Numbered from the stretch's first letter, positions 24,496 to 36,080 are shown. The stretch is DNA of 64,000 bases from Henckelia pumila (GCF_033568475.1 NC_133122.1:164946130-165010129); one strand, 5' to 3'. Made by a program: numbers and translations. The notes: generated by a model not told the origin, from the sequence alone.

Positions 24496-25836
24496 TGTAG
24501 TAGCTCGTGCCCTAATTGAGTAATTAAAGGATTAATGCTAATTAATTGAATTAGGTATCGGACGGATCGGAAGCTCCGAAGGCACGATCGGAAGCTCCGA
24601 ACAGGATCGGAAGCTCCGATGAGCGATCGGAGGCACCGATGTTATTACGTCAGGCATGACGTGTGGTTGGATCGGAAGCTCCGATCAGGACCGGAAGCTC
24701 CGATCACCCCTATCCGGAGTCATCAAGTGATATTTTGACACGTGGCAGATCAGGATCTTCGGAAGCTCCGATGACAGGATTGGACGTTCCGATCGAGGTT
24801 CGGATGTTCCGATCAAGGATCGGAAGTTCCGATCGTTGTCTATAAATAGAAGGCCGAGACTTCACTTTCATTTGCCAATTCCGAGTTCTCCTTTCCTTTC
24901 TAGTCCTTTTGGAGCTGTTCTGGTCTTCTTAGGCTTGGTCCGGAGGTCGGAGAGGCGTTCGGTAGTCGTAGCGGAGTTGTGCCCAAGTTCTGGAGGCATC
25001 GACATCAAAGGGCTAACGACGGACGAAGGTATAGCTTTTGCTTCCTATAAATATTTAGGAGTATGCAATAGCTTAGTTAAGGCTTTTAGAGCACTTTAAT
25101 GATAGTAGTATCATTTGGCAGTGTAGAGCAGACTATAGGCGTGGACCTAGAGTTGGTAGAGCTTTCACTGTATTGAGGTACGAAAGTACTGTTCGAGATA
25201 TCCTGACTGAGTATGCATGTATTATATGACTGCATGATTTATATGCCATGATATTATGCAACATTCATTTGCATCTTGCTGTATCTCCTTCGAGATGTCT
25301 GTTAGTAGGGTTGTACCCTATCCTGTTAGTGGATGGACTTCCATCGATTTGGGTCCGGCGTATCCACGGTTATCTCGGTATGGGAGCCACCTCCTGAAGC
25401 GACGGCACAGCGTGCTACATACCAGGGCCCGGTCTGTCTCTGTTATCTGATCCTTGACCTCGAGTCTATAGGGAGTTCACTTTGCATGCATGTATACTCA
25501 TACTTTCGCACTGAGCGTTTTATGCTCACGTCTCGTACTCTGTATTTTCTGGACACCCTATTCCATGGGGCAGGTTTGCGATTGGACGAGGAGGGTGGAT
25601 CCAGGAGGGGCTAGTCAGTGGTTGGCCAGCTGGAGCTTCGTCTAGGTTTTATTACTGTTGTTTGGGTTTATACAGCTATTCGATTTGGTTGTATATTATT
25701 GGATAAATTACAGATTCCTTTACTTGAGATTGTATAATGTTATTGGATTCCGCAGTTTTATTCTGATATCTGTTTTATTAAGTTAATTGCATGCCTAAGT
25801 TCTGTTTAGTAGGTGATCCGGGTAAGGGTCACTACA
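24496..25836 (+). repeat. E4 3' LTR
   Basis: 1341 bases, colinear with the 5' LTR and differing at about seven sites, followed by the second AGGAC. Confidence 0.95.
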
Positions 25837-27089
25837 AGGACAAGTTGGCATACCTCTCCAGGTTAGAAGATAAAATGTTCATTCTTACAACAAGTTCTCA
25901 TCTTGAAACTGCTCTCAGCAGATATAAGTTGGTTGACGTCCAAATCCACAATAGCCTCGCCCGATATATTCTATTTCAACGAGAACAGAACTATCAGCCG
26001 ATGAGAAAGACAGCCAGGGATGACAGTGAAGTCATCTTGCATCTCAAACAGTCTGTTTATGTCACTGACACCTTCTTACGGGAATATCGGCTGAAGCACT
26101 CCATTCCTCACCCGACCGAAGAATACCAGCGAATGTACCGTGAAGAAGTTAAGGCGATGATTCCAATTTTGGACTCCCACGACAATTCAGAACCGCCTGA
26201 CTTCATTTTCACCGCAGAGGAACAAGACTTCATTGCAGCACAATAAGAGTGTCTGACGACATACTTCTCTTTCATTTCCACCTCAGATGACCCAACAGAA
26301 TCATGCACTGCTACTGCTTCAGAACCTCCACTGATCCAACCGATTACTTCAGTTGTTGATGACTCTCTTCCTGAGATCCCACTTACTTCAGTCTGAGACG
26401 TTCTGAAGTCGTTAATTGACTTAGATGAAGTTCAGCCTACATCTCCTTTTCATGAGATTCATTCTGCTGAATTTTCTGCTCAACCGACTACTGACAGATC
26501 TCAGCCTACCAGTCCAGTTAGTCCAGTTGATCAGGCGATTCGGATTGATGCATCCTCCTCATTAGATAACACAACCACAACGCCATCACTTGCTGAGCAC
26601 ATTACCTCATCCCCAGTTACAACTACTGCCAAAGATCAAGTAATCACGCTCAAAGTTTCAGGGAACGACTTTGACAAACTTGCCTCAGATTCGGTTGATG
26701 AACCAGAATCCTCGACTTATGCTCTGGAACGTATCATAGACGAACTACGCTCTGCAATGCAGAGTCTTAGCAATCGCATCCAAGGACAAGATGCTGGCAT
26801 TACAAGCTCTAGATCGGCAATTATGTCTCGTCTCAACAGTCTATCTTCTGAGATTTGCAGATGCGTCACCAAACTCAAATACTACAAGGAACGCAACATT
26901 CGAGCCATGGATACCATTGCCGAACAAGTGTCACAAACTGTTCGTCGCACAAATGAGCACACCTCCGCACAAATCTCAGTACTTCAAGCTGATTTGACTG
27001 CTCATATTGACTCTCGTATTGACTCCTTCCAAACCACCGTTGGTGCACAACTTGGAGAGATCATCTTTCATCTCAACCGTGGTGATGTC

Positions 27090-27415
27090 AAAAAGGGGGG
27101 AAGTATCCAGTAAATCTAGCGACACCGAACGACAAAGGCAAGATGTTCCACAGCAAAGGAAATAATGATATTATGTATATTTATCATGTTTCAGCATCGT
27201 AGGTGTAATATGATTTTATTGCGCTCTTTCGAATGATTGCTTCTAATATATCAAAAAGGGGGAAGTATCCAGAAAATCTGGCAATACCGAACAACAAAGG
27301 CAAGATGTTCCACAGCAAAGGAAATAATGATATCAGGTATATTTATCATGTTTCAGCATCGTAGGTGTAATAGGATTTTATTGCGCTCTTTCGAATGATT
27401 GATTGTAATATATTG
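27090..27415 (+). repeat. Tandem duplication of the polypurine-tract region of E3
   Basis: Two units of about 163 bases (27090-27252 and 27253-27415) are nearly identical. Each begins with AAAAAGGGGG(G)AAGTATCCAG. The first tract overlaps the final codons of the 3' ORF. A third, weaker tract (AAAAAAGGAAAT, 27515-27526) abuts the LTR. Confidence 0.85.
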
Positions 27416-27527
27416 TGTAAACAATGTAATTCATTCTCGCAATGAATTCATCTCGTAAAATTTCTTCATAAATGATTTCATAAATGATTTTCGGGGCCTA
27501 GGTTTTGTCATCACCAAAAAAGGAAAT

Positions 27528-28722
27528 TGTTGAATCCTAACTTTTGATGATAACAAAACAATATTTCGTTGTTTTAGTACGGTCGCCAATCTCATGTAAA
27601 ACAGGTATTCAAGAGAAGTCTACCGACTCCAACACATCAACTGACCAAGAGACATCTACTGAATAAGAAGTATCAGCTGATCTTAGCATGTCAACCGACA
27701 TCTGTCAACCGAGCTAGGAATATCAACCGACGTATGCTCAACTGATCTGGGTCATCAAACCAAGTATATCTACTGAACTTACAAGTTAATATGATATCTA
27801 TCGTACTCAAAAAATCACGAATTCCCAGTTTCTCAGAACAAGACAACTGACGAAGCATTTAAGGAGCCATCTGATAAAGCAAGGAAAGCCATAAATAGCA
27901 TTTAATGTGAATGACACATTGAATAGACAATTAAAGGCGCTCCTAGTACAGATACTCAGAAGATATTATCGAATATCACAAATCTAGGACTGATATCTGA
28001 CACTCTAGATGTTTTCCTATCGTTGTGAGAAGGAAAAAGACGTTGGACAATCTGCTATAAATATCAGAGCTTACTCAGATAAATATAGAGATCAACGATT
28101 ACAAAGACTTGCATACTTGAGCACTTGAAACCATTTTCTTGAATACTCGACTGCTCACTCAACCCTTCGCTAAAATCTTATCCGATCTGCAAAGAGATCT
28201 TTTCAAAGGGTCACTCAAATCCAGCCATTGTTTGAAGAACACTATCTGCTACAAGGATTTGAGATTCTAAGCCTTCAAGAAGCTTAGAGTGTTATCATCA
28301 TCAAATGAAGAAAGTTTGATAAGAACTTAGAATCTTATCAGTAAATCTAGGGGTTCCATATTGGGCATTGGATAAGTCCTAACTTGGATCGGGTGTATTG
28401 CACGCTGTTGTAATAACCAAAGTCTTCTAATGTATCCTTCCCTTGAGGAAGAAGGGGTGAAGTAGGAGATTAAGCTCCGAACATCCATAAACATATCGCT
28501 GCTTACTTATACTACTGCATTACATGATTTCATGATTATCATCTAGTTTAACAAGAGCTGTTTCCGCACTATTTTAAAGTAGCTCTTATATTTCTAGAAA
28601 GTTAAAGAAAATCGGTTGAGTGGACTAATATTTGCTCAACCATATTGAATTTAGAGTCAAATATTTTTAGAGTGTGTATTCACCCCCCCCCCCCCCTTTG
28701 CACACACACACGATCCCCAACA
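27528..28722 (+). repeat. E3 3' LTR
   Basis: Starts TGTTGAATCC and ends CCCCAACA. TATAAATA at 28056-28063. Same C-tract and CA repeat near the 3' end as the 5' LTR. Confidence 0.9.
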
Positions 28723-28727
28723 ACTTG

Positions 28728-29385
28728 CATATAAACTTATGTTTGACATGACTAAATCACTTTGAAAGAAAAATATAAATCTCAAAAATGAATTAGAATC
28801 TAAGGAGCATGAAAACCTAAGATTAAAGGATGATATAGCTTACTTAGAAAAATCATTTGACAAATTCAATGTTAGTAGTAATAAATTGAATAATTTACTA
28901 AGCATGCAAAAATGTAGCTTTGATAAGGGTGAATAAGGTATGGTAAAAAATCTATAGACTTTACTAGCCTTATTTCTAAAGCTAAAATAAGATCACCCCC
29001 TACATGCTCTTAGTATTGTAAAATAGTACATGCTAGACATAAATGTAGATCTTTAAAATATCAATATGATAAAAAGAGCTATATGAAATGGAGGCCTAAG
29101 AGTTCTTAACAACTCATCAGTCGGCATTATGAGAACATGATTCAAGGGAGTTCATCATAGACCGGTTTAAACTGCCTTGACTTGCGACTGCTCTTCCTGA
29201 TGAACGCTGCTCTATCTAAGAAAATATGTTTTTAAAGAGTCCATAGCCCTTCCTACTACTGGGAGCACTCTTGAAAAGTGTCGATGATGTCGCTATGAGA
29301 GACTGAATTCTTAGAAATCTATTTTATATTTCTCTTTTCTAACAACTGTGGATCCAAAAGAACTAAAGGGTACCAAAATAAATTC
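28728..29385 (+). pseudogene. E2 gag 3' part and gag-pol junction remnant
   Basis: Sequence after E3 continues the E2 gag frame: a lysine-rich coiled-coil-like segment to about 28935 with TGA near 28764 and TAA near 28935. A heavily decayed stretch with a cysteine/histidine cluster reminiscent of a second knuckle (about 29005-29050) follows, then the approach to protease. Confidence 0.65.
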
Positions 29386-32300
29386 TTGCAAGAAAGCAGG
29401 AAAAATGTTATCCCTAGTATATTGTATCTAGACAGTGGATGTTTTAGACATATGACGGGAAACAAGGAGCTACTCCAATCGGTCAAACCAAAAGAAAAGG
29501 GAACTGTCACCTTTGGAGACAACAGCAAAGGAGTAATTGAAGGAATCGACTTAATAGGTATATCTAAATCTTTCTTGATTGATGATGTACTCCTAGTGAA
29601 AGGACTTAAGCATAATCTACTAAGCATAAGTCAATTGTGCGATAGAGGTTATGAAGTCAAATTCACTCTCCAACACTTCACTATATCACTCACAACTGAC
29701 AAATCCATAAATTTCAAAAGATATAGAAGTGAAAATATTTACAAGGTTTCTTTGAATAATTTATCTTTGACAAATATAAAAGTCTTGATCATTGAATGTT
29801 GATGACAACATTCTTTGGCATAGACGATTAGGTCATGTTGGTCCTAGTACCATTGAAAAACTTTTTAAACTTGATCTAGTAGTTGGTATGCCAAAACTCA
29901 ATTTAAAATTAGATTTTGTTTGTGATGCGTGTCAGTTTGACAAACACACAAAAGAATCTTTTAAAAGCAAAAATTTTGTATCTACTTCTATGGCCCTTGA
30001 ACTTCTCCACCTAGATCTATGTGGTCCCTTGAGGAATGCTAGCCTAGGAGAAAAGTTTTATGCATTTGTCATTGTGGATGATTTCTCACGTTTCACGTGA
30101 ACATTGTTTTTAGCCCACAAAAATGATGTCTTTGATTATTTTAAAACTTTTGTCAAACGTGTTGAGAATGATAAAAATATTTCAATAAAACAGATCTGTA
30201 GTGACCACGGAACTAAATTTCAAATGAGAGTTTTACAAATTTTTGTGAAGAGAAAGACATCGGTCACAATTTTTCTTGTCCTAGGACTCCTCAAAAAAAT
30301 GTGGTCATTGAGAGGAAAAATAGGGCACTTGTGGATATTGCGAGGACCATGATATATGAGCACTCTCTACCAAAATATTTTTGGGCTGAAGCAATGAACA
30401 CTGCCTGTTACATCATCAATCGTGTATCAATAAGGTCTTTCTCAAGAAACCTCCATATGAATTATGGAGAGGGCGAAAGCCTAACATTTCTTATTTTCGG
30501 GCTTTCGGATCAAAGTTTTTCATCCATAACAATGGTAAGAATAACCTTGGTAAATTTGATGACAAATCCGACAAAGGTATTTTCTAGGGTATTCTACTTC
30601 TAGCCAAGCCTATAGATTTTTTAATAAACGTATTTTATTAGTATAAGAATCCATGCATGTAGTCTTTGATGTATCTGTGTCTACAATTTCTTACACTAAC
30701 ATTGATGATGTAGTACTAAATGATAAAAACACTATTGTTGAGGAAACTCCTCTTCCAAAGGAATGGACACTTCACAAAGATCATCTTATGGATCTTATCA
30801 TTGGAAGTCCTTCGAAGGGAGTAACCACTCGTTCATCTCTTAATAATATTTGCAATCATCTTGCTTTTGTTTCTCATGTTGAACCTAAGTGTAATGATGA
30901 TGCATTATTAGATGATTATTGGATAATTGCCATGCAAGATGAATTGAATGAGTTTAAACGTAATGATGTATGATTTCTTGTTCCTAGGCCGCATGATAGA
31001 CCGATTATTGGTACTAAATGGGTCTTTAGGAATAAACTTGATGAGCATGATACTATTACTAAAAATAAAGCTAGGCTTGTAGAAAAAGGTTATAGTCAAG
31101 AAGAAGGCATAGATTATGATGAGACATATGCGCCTGTTGCTAGACTAGAATTCATTCGCATGCTACTTGTTTTTGCTTTCTTTAGAAATTTTAAGTGATT
31201 TCAAATGGATGTCAAAAGTACTTTTCTAAATGGTGAACTAAAAGAAGAGGTTTATATTGAACAACATGATGACTTTGTTGATCCTTTATTACCTGATCAT
31301 GTTTATAGACTAAACAAAGCATTGTATGGTTTGAAACAAGCTCCTAGAGCTTGGTATGAAAAATTGTCTACTTTTCTTATTTCAAATAGTTTTTCAAGAG
31401 GAAATATTGGCATTACTTTATTTAACAAAAATGTTAAAGATGATCTCTTGATTGTGCAAATTTATGTTGATGATATAATTTTTGGTTCTACTAACAAAAC
31501 TTTTTGCCAAGAATTCTGCAAGCTTATGCAGGATCACTTTGAGATGAGCATGATGGGGGAAATTAATTATTTTCTCGGATTGCAAATCAAACAGTGTAAA
31601 GATGGTTTCTTCATAAACCAAGGAAAATATATCAAGGAGATTCTAAAGAAGTTTGGGATGGAGAACACAAAATCATCATCCACACCGATTAGCATGTCCA
31701 TCAGACTTGACAAGGATAAAAATGGTAAAACATTTATCAATCTTCTTTTCGTAGTATGATTGGCTCATTACTTTATGCTACTGCTAGTAGACATGACATT
31801 ATGTTTAGTGTTTGCTTGTGTGCACGATTTCAATCATGTCCAAAGGAATTACATTTGTTCGCCTTAAAACGCATTTTCAAATATCTTTCAAATATTCCAA
31901 ATCTCAGTTTGTGGTATTCCAAAAATTCTTTCTTTGATTTAAAAGCTTATTGTGATGCCGACTTTGGTGGATATAAGGTCGATAGAAAGAGCACTAATGG
32001 AACCTGTTTCTTTTTAGGAAATTTTTTGGTTTTTTGGTTTTCAAAGAAGCAAAATTGTGTTGCGTTGTCAACGACCGAAGCCGAATATATGGCTGCCGGT
32101 AGTTTTCGTGCGCAAATTCTTTGGATGAAGCATCAATTACTCGACTATAGCGTCTCTTTTTCAAAAATCTCTATTTTTTGTGATAACACTAGCGACATAT
32201 GTCTTACAAAGAACCCTATTCAACATTCGCGCACCAAACATATTGACATTCGTCATCATTTTATTCGTGACCACATCAAAAGAAATGAAGTTGAACTTCA

Positions 32301-32403
32301 ATATGTTGACACGAAAAATCAAATTGCAGATATTTTTACAAAACCACTAGATGAAAATACTTTTATTCGTTTGTGTGGTGAACTTGGTATGATTGAGTTG
32401 TAA
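29386..32403 (+). pseudogene. E2 pol (copia), many frameshifts
   Basis: Blocks in several frames follow copia order: protease with LDSGCFRHMTG (about 29428) and pre-integrase (to 29802), HHCC and integrase core (29792-30100, then 30104-30352 and 30301-30603), linker (30653-30973), RT (about 30974-31759) with [11 protein letters not shown] intact, and RNase H (31756-32403) with AYCDADFGGY and TTEAEYMAAGS. At least five frame changes and several stops, including those at 30098, 30971 and 31196, break it. Confidence 0.88.
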
Positions 32404-32438
32404 TCGCTTGTGAACATAAAATAAATTTAATGTCATAT

Positions 32439-32449
32439 TAAGGGGGAGC
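32439..32449 (+). promoter_or_regulatory. Polypurine-like tract after E2 pol
   Basis: TAAGGGGGAGC lies 36 bases after the RNase H stop, mirroring the tract after E3 pol. The tract used by the LTR is at 34519-34532. Confidence 0.5.
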
Positions 32450-32608
32450 TTAATATTAAATCTGAGATATTTAAATTTTTGATAATACAAACTAATTGTA
32501 TTTATTCAAATTTATAAGCTCACATTTTATGTGAATTAATTGTTTGAGGACTTAATTGCAAAATTAATAAAGCATAAGGTCATCTTTGTAAATATGTACT
32601 CGGGCAGT

Positions 32609-32929
32609 TCGGACCATCCGAATATGGTTCGGACCCTCTAAACTGTCTCGCACCTATTCAGTTCAAAGTTTTCAAATTCCCCTCCAAAACCTCAGATCGG
32701 AGCGTCCGAAAGTACTTCGGGCCATCCGATCCTATCGCGATAATTGTTCAAACTTCAAATTTTGACGGCCTTATCTTCGGACCATCCGAAGCACCTTTGG
32801 ACCGTCCGAACCACGTCAAATCTTATCCGATCAGTAAAATCTTATCACCTTGGTAATCCGGATCAAATGATCCGATTCGCGATTGGACCGTCTGAAGTCT
32901 CGCCTATAAATAAGGCTCGGACTCTCCGA
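32609..32929 (+). promoter_or_regulatory. Internal promoter of E2 env-position ORF: dyads plus TATA
   Basis: TCGGA-N3-TCCGA dyads and variants occur at 32609-32621, 32697-32709, 32717-32729, 32777-32789, 32797-32809 and 32883-32895. TATAAATA follows at 32905-32912, and the ORF ATG at 32990 is 78 bases after it. The arrangement copies that of the E2 LTR (dyads, then TATA at 35181-35188), but lies inside the element between RNase H and the 3' ORF. Confidence 0.65.
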
Positions 32930-32989
32930 TTTTTACACACCAAAAATCTTCTTCCTCTCTTGCTCTTTACTCGAAAATAAAGCCTAAAA

Positions 32990-34225
32990 ATGCCTGCAAA
33001 ATGCCGTCGCGATCAAGCAAGCTCTAGCCACCCTATTATCGTCCATGATCCCAACCTTCCCGCTGTTTCTCGCCTTATCCCCGACGACTATCCCAACCGA
33101 CCTATCCTACCCGGTCGTATTTTTGATGTCAACTATCTAGCCACTTCCCATCTCCTATTGTTGACGTTTATCACTGCTCAGCATTGGGAATCCTTTTTCC
33201 AGCCTTCTATTCCTGATTCTATTTTTCCCGCTCTTATTTACGAGTTCTACGCCAACCTTGAACTCGAACTGGGTAGTGATCCTCACATTATCACAGTCGT
33301 TCAAGGTTGGCATATTCGTTTTTCCTCTTCCGATCTTGTTCAGTGGTTCGATCTTCCTACGAATGGACCAAACCGTTTCTTTTCTCAGGGTGGCCTCAAG
33401 ACGATCCTACTTTTGATTGTAACGAGGTCTTATCCACTATTCTCGGTCGTCCGGCCACTGATGCAGATGATCGTCTTGTTCTTAAACGACTCCGTCCCAT
33501 TATCAAATAATTCAAAAACTTATTACTACTTCTATAGTTCTTCGCAGTGGAGACACCTCCACTTGCAAATATCTCGATTTGTACGTTCTTTTTCATATAG
33601 TCTCCTCCCGTTCTTTTAACCTTCCTCGCATCATTATGCAGGTTATGCATAATGGAGCTAAATCCTCAAGGTGGGAAACTCTTCCTTTTTCCCGTTTCAT
33701 TAACCGTATTTTAGCTCGTTTTGAATTTTCTTTCGATGACCTGATTCCTTTTCCCATCTCTGATACTCATATTTTCAAACACTCTACTATCACCAAGATG
33801 GAGTTATCTTGGAATCCTGTCTTTTTCCATTGGGTTGCTGACCCAACTCTATTTTCACTAAATATCGTTCGGAAAAATACTTTTTCATTCCTTATTCTGA
33901 TCTTCCTCCATCCATTCAGGCGAGGGGATTTCCCACTGGTCTGCCTGCTAAAGAAGTTCCTTATTCTTCTGGTTTTCAATCTTTTGCAGCCAACATTGAC
34001 GAACTTCCTTTCGAGGCTCCTGAGGTTCCTCCTACCCCAATAAACCAATTCCCGTCTTATCGTCTTTTTGAGAACCTTAATCGCATTGAAGGGAATCTAG
34101 CCAACCACTTCGCATCTTCTACCGCCTCTATGGATGCACTGACTATGCGAGTTGCCACTTTGGAGACTAGATTCGATGACTTCATAGCTCGCTATCATCC
34201 ACCGCATCACAATGATGACTCTTAG
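32990..34225 (+). pseudogene. E2 env-position ORF, PF20167-like
   Basis: ATG at 32990 begins MPAKCRRDQASSSHPIIV. The pattern ALIYEFYANLELELG...VQGWHIRFSSSDLVQWFDLP fits, in my judgement, the plant retroelement domain listed as 'putative plant transposon protein' (PF20167). Frameshifts divide the gene into blocks at about 32990-33400, 33380-33510, 33579-33960 and 33960-34225. The final block is proline-rich, then coiled-coil-like (heptads about 34065-34190), ending in TAG at 34223. E3's 3' ORF has the same layout (globular N-terminus, low-complexity middle, coiled-coil end) but a different N-terminal sequence. Confidence 0.65.
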
Positions 34226-34518
34226 ACTTTATTTTATTTTGTATTTTAAGTTGTAATTTTTTAGGCTTTCTATGTAAAATTCAAATCTATGTAATGAAAT
34301 TATTGTGTCTTTACTTTCTCTCTTTTATCTTATTACTTTTTGATTATCGCAATAAGGAGGGGAATTAATCTGGTTAAATAATTAATTAATAAATAAATTG
34401 AGAGGGAGTTAAATAAACATTTGAATGCTTAAATAATGTTTATTATTTTGATTAAATGTTTATTATTGCTTTATTGCCTATATTTTATTTCTCCTATTTA
34501 ATCAAGTTTTATGCTCAT

Positions 34519-34532
34519 CAAAAAGGGGAGAT
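34519..34532 (+). promoter_or_regulatory. E2 polypurine tract
   Basis: CAAAAAGGGGAGAT just before the TGTTACGCC start of the 3' LTR. Confidence 0.85.
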
Positions 34533-35394
34533 TGTTACGCCTTAAACGCATACAAATCTCGTGTTATGAGATTAATTTTTTTAATGCATTAACAAGTTTC
34601 AAAATATTCTGTTTTGATGATTACAAAACTCGGTTAATTGTTACTAATAATTTAAAGTGAGAAATTTGCAGATAATAAAATTTCTTGTCTAAGAAAATTA
34701 TTGGAAGCAAGACCCAATAAGCCAAATATTGAACAAAAATTTGAAGTGTTCGAAACTGCCAGAGTTCGGACGGTCCGAAGTTAGGTTTGGACCATCCAAA
34801 GAGTTTCAAAGATTTATTAAATCGTCGGATGAACAGCTCGGAGGCCACGAAGAAATTGTTCGGACGATCCGAAGTCAGTTCGGATGGTCCGAAGATTTTC
34901 CAGGAATTAAAAATATTTCGGACGCACGCTCGAAGGGCACGAAGATACAGTTCGGACGATCTGAAGTACGGATCGGAAGGTCTGAACAGCATTACGGCGA
35001 TTGAAAGATCTTGTCGGAAGAAATTTGCCGGAATGAATTTAATGCAGCCGATCGGAGGATTCGAAGACAGGTTCAGACGGTTCGAACAGTTTCTCAGCCA
35101 CAAAAATTTTAATTTGAATCAGTTACGTTCGGAGGCTCCGAATCCATTCCGGATGGTCCGAACTTACTCGAATCAGCAACTATAAATAAAGGCATTTTGG
35201 TGTCATCTGAAACCAAGCAACTCACCTTCGAGTCTCTCATCCTTCAAGCAATATTCAAGCAATATTTCAAGCATTTGAAGCTTATTTTGAGTCCCTCAAA
35301 ATATATTTATATCGAGTTGTAATAAACACTTGAAAATTGTTGTTGTATTCACTTGAGTGTGAAGCCCGAGTTGTTTCGAGTTGTGAGGCTATAC

Positions 35395-36000
35395 TGTAAT
35401 GGACTGGGCTGGCCCAGCCATTCTTGCACTCATGGTCTTCTCCCCCTGGTGGGGAGTTTTTGCCCTCCCCAGGAATCGAACCTTGTACCCCAGGCTTAAA
35501 TACAAATTTTTATGATTCCTGGTACCATTAAGCTCACGTCCTTCCACCGCATCCCTCCCCAGCCTATAGCATGGGCTCGGACCGCATGGTTCGACGGGCA
35601 TTGCACTCATGACCTCCCCACTCTTGGCAGTGGGTTTTTGCCCTCCCCAGGAATAGAACCTTGTACCTCCAGGCTTAAGCTAGCTCAATGGTACCAGGAA
35701 TCATAAAACTTTGTACTTAAGACTGGAGGTACAAGGTTTGATTCCTGGGGAGGGCAAAAACCCACTGCCAGGAGTGGGGAGGTCATGAGTGCGATGTCCG
35801 TCGAACCATGCGGTCCGAGCCCATGCTATAGGCTGGGGAGGGATGCGGTGAAGGACGTGGGTCATTACAAAAAAGGGCGTCCTTTTTTTGTAATGAACTG
35901 GGCTGGCCCAGCCATTCTTGATCTCATGGTCTTCTCCCCCTGGTGGGGAGTTTTTGCCCTCCCCAGGAATCGAACCTTGTACCACAGGTTTAAATACAAA
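35395..36000. repeat. Compound inverted and direct repeat at E5 left end
   Basis: 35550-35680 and 35722-35843 are near-perfect inverted copies separated by about 40 bases, so they can fold into a stem of about 120 pairs. 35395-35490 is repeated directly at 35889-35985 (TGTAATGRACTGGGC...). The first unit ends GTCATTACA at 35869, the inverse of its TGTAATG start. The 19-base linker is itself a hairpin. Confidence 0.75.
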
Positions 36001-36080
36001 GTTTTAAATACAGTTTAAAACATTTCCTTAATATTTTGATTTACGTTTTCTTTAAAATGTCTGTCAACGATGGATTTTCA

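Larger units (their letters stand above)
18542..25836 (+). mobile_element. E4: young Ty3 chromovirus-like LTR retrotransposon
   Basis: Complete element of 7295 bases with perfect AGGAC duplications. The LTRs are both 1341 bases, begin TGTAG, end CTACA, and differ at only about seven positions (by eye, about 99.5% identity), so insertion was recent. Gag and pol resemble those of E1 throughout, and both end in the chromodomain-like tail. Despite its youth the coding region has several lesions, described under gag and pol. Confidence 0.96.
17115..27113 (+). pseudogene. E3 env-position ORF (~900 codons), split by E4
   Basis: ATG at 17115 opens MSIQKTCLGINFGEIHS. A frameshift near 17240 moves to the frame that continues to 18541. 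E4 plus one TSD copy (18542-25841) interrupts it, and the same codon phase resumes exactly at 25842 and ends at 27113. Without E4 it is about 2700 bases. Stops are TGA 18416, TAA 26244 and TGA about 26397. The N-terminal 200 residues carry the pattern LRKF...EFFESAKLHHGSIV...FGLPTSGL, which I recall from unannotated Lamiales retroelement proteins. A basic, proline/serine/threonine-rich middle and a coiled-coil-like C-terminus (about 26730-27080) follow. No signal peptide or transmembrane segment was seen, so envelope function is not supported. Its last codons overlap the first polypurine tract. Confidence 0.7.
8748..28722 (+). mobile_element. E3: Sirevirus-like Ty1/copia element with 3' and antisense ORFs
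   Basis: LTRs are 8748-9964 (1217 bases) and 27528-28722 (1195 bases). They are clearly related but visibly diverged, with substitutions and indels. Between them are gag (10011-12050), pol (12079-15287), two antisense ORFs (15368-15754 and about 16226-16653), and a long sense 3' ORF (17115-27113) that is itself split by E4. Without E4 and one TSD the element is about 12.7 kb, large for copia and in the Sirevirus range. Multiple polypurine-like tracts also fit Sireviruses. Confidence 0.92.

Noticed and set aside
17115..27113. Calling the E3 3' ORF an envelope gene
   Set aside because: No signal peptide, no transmembrane segment and no fusion-like region could be seen; only its position resembles env.
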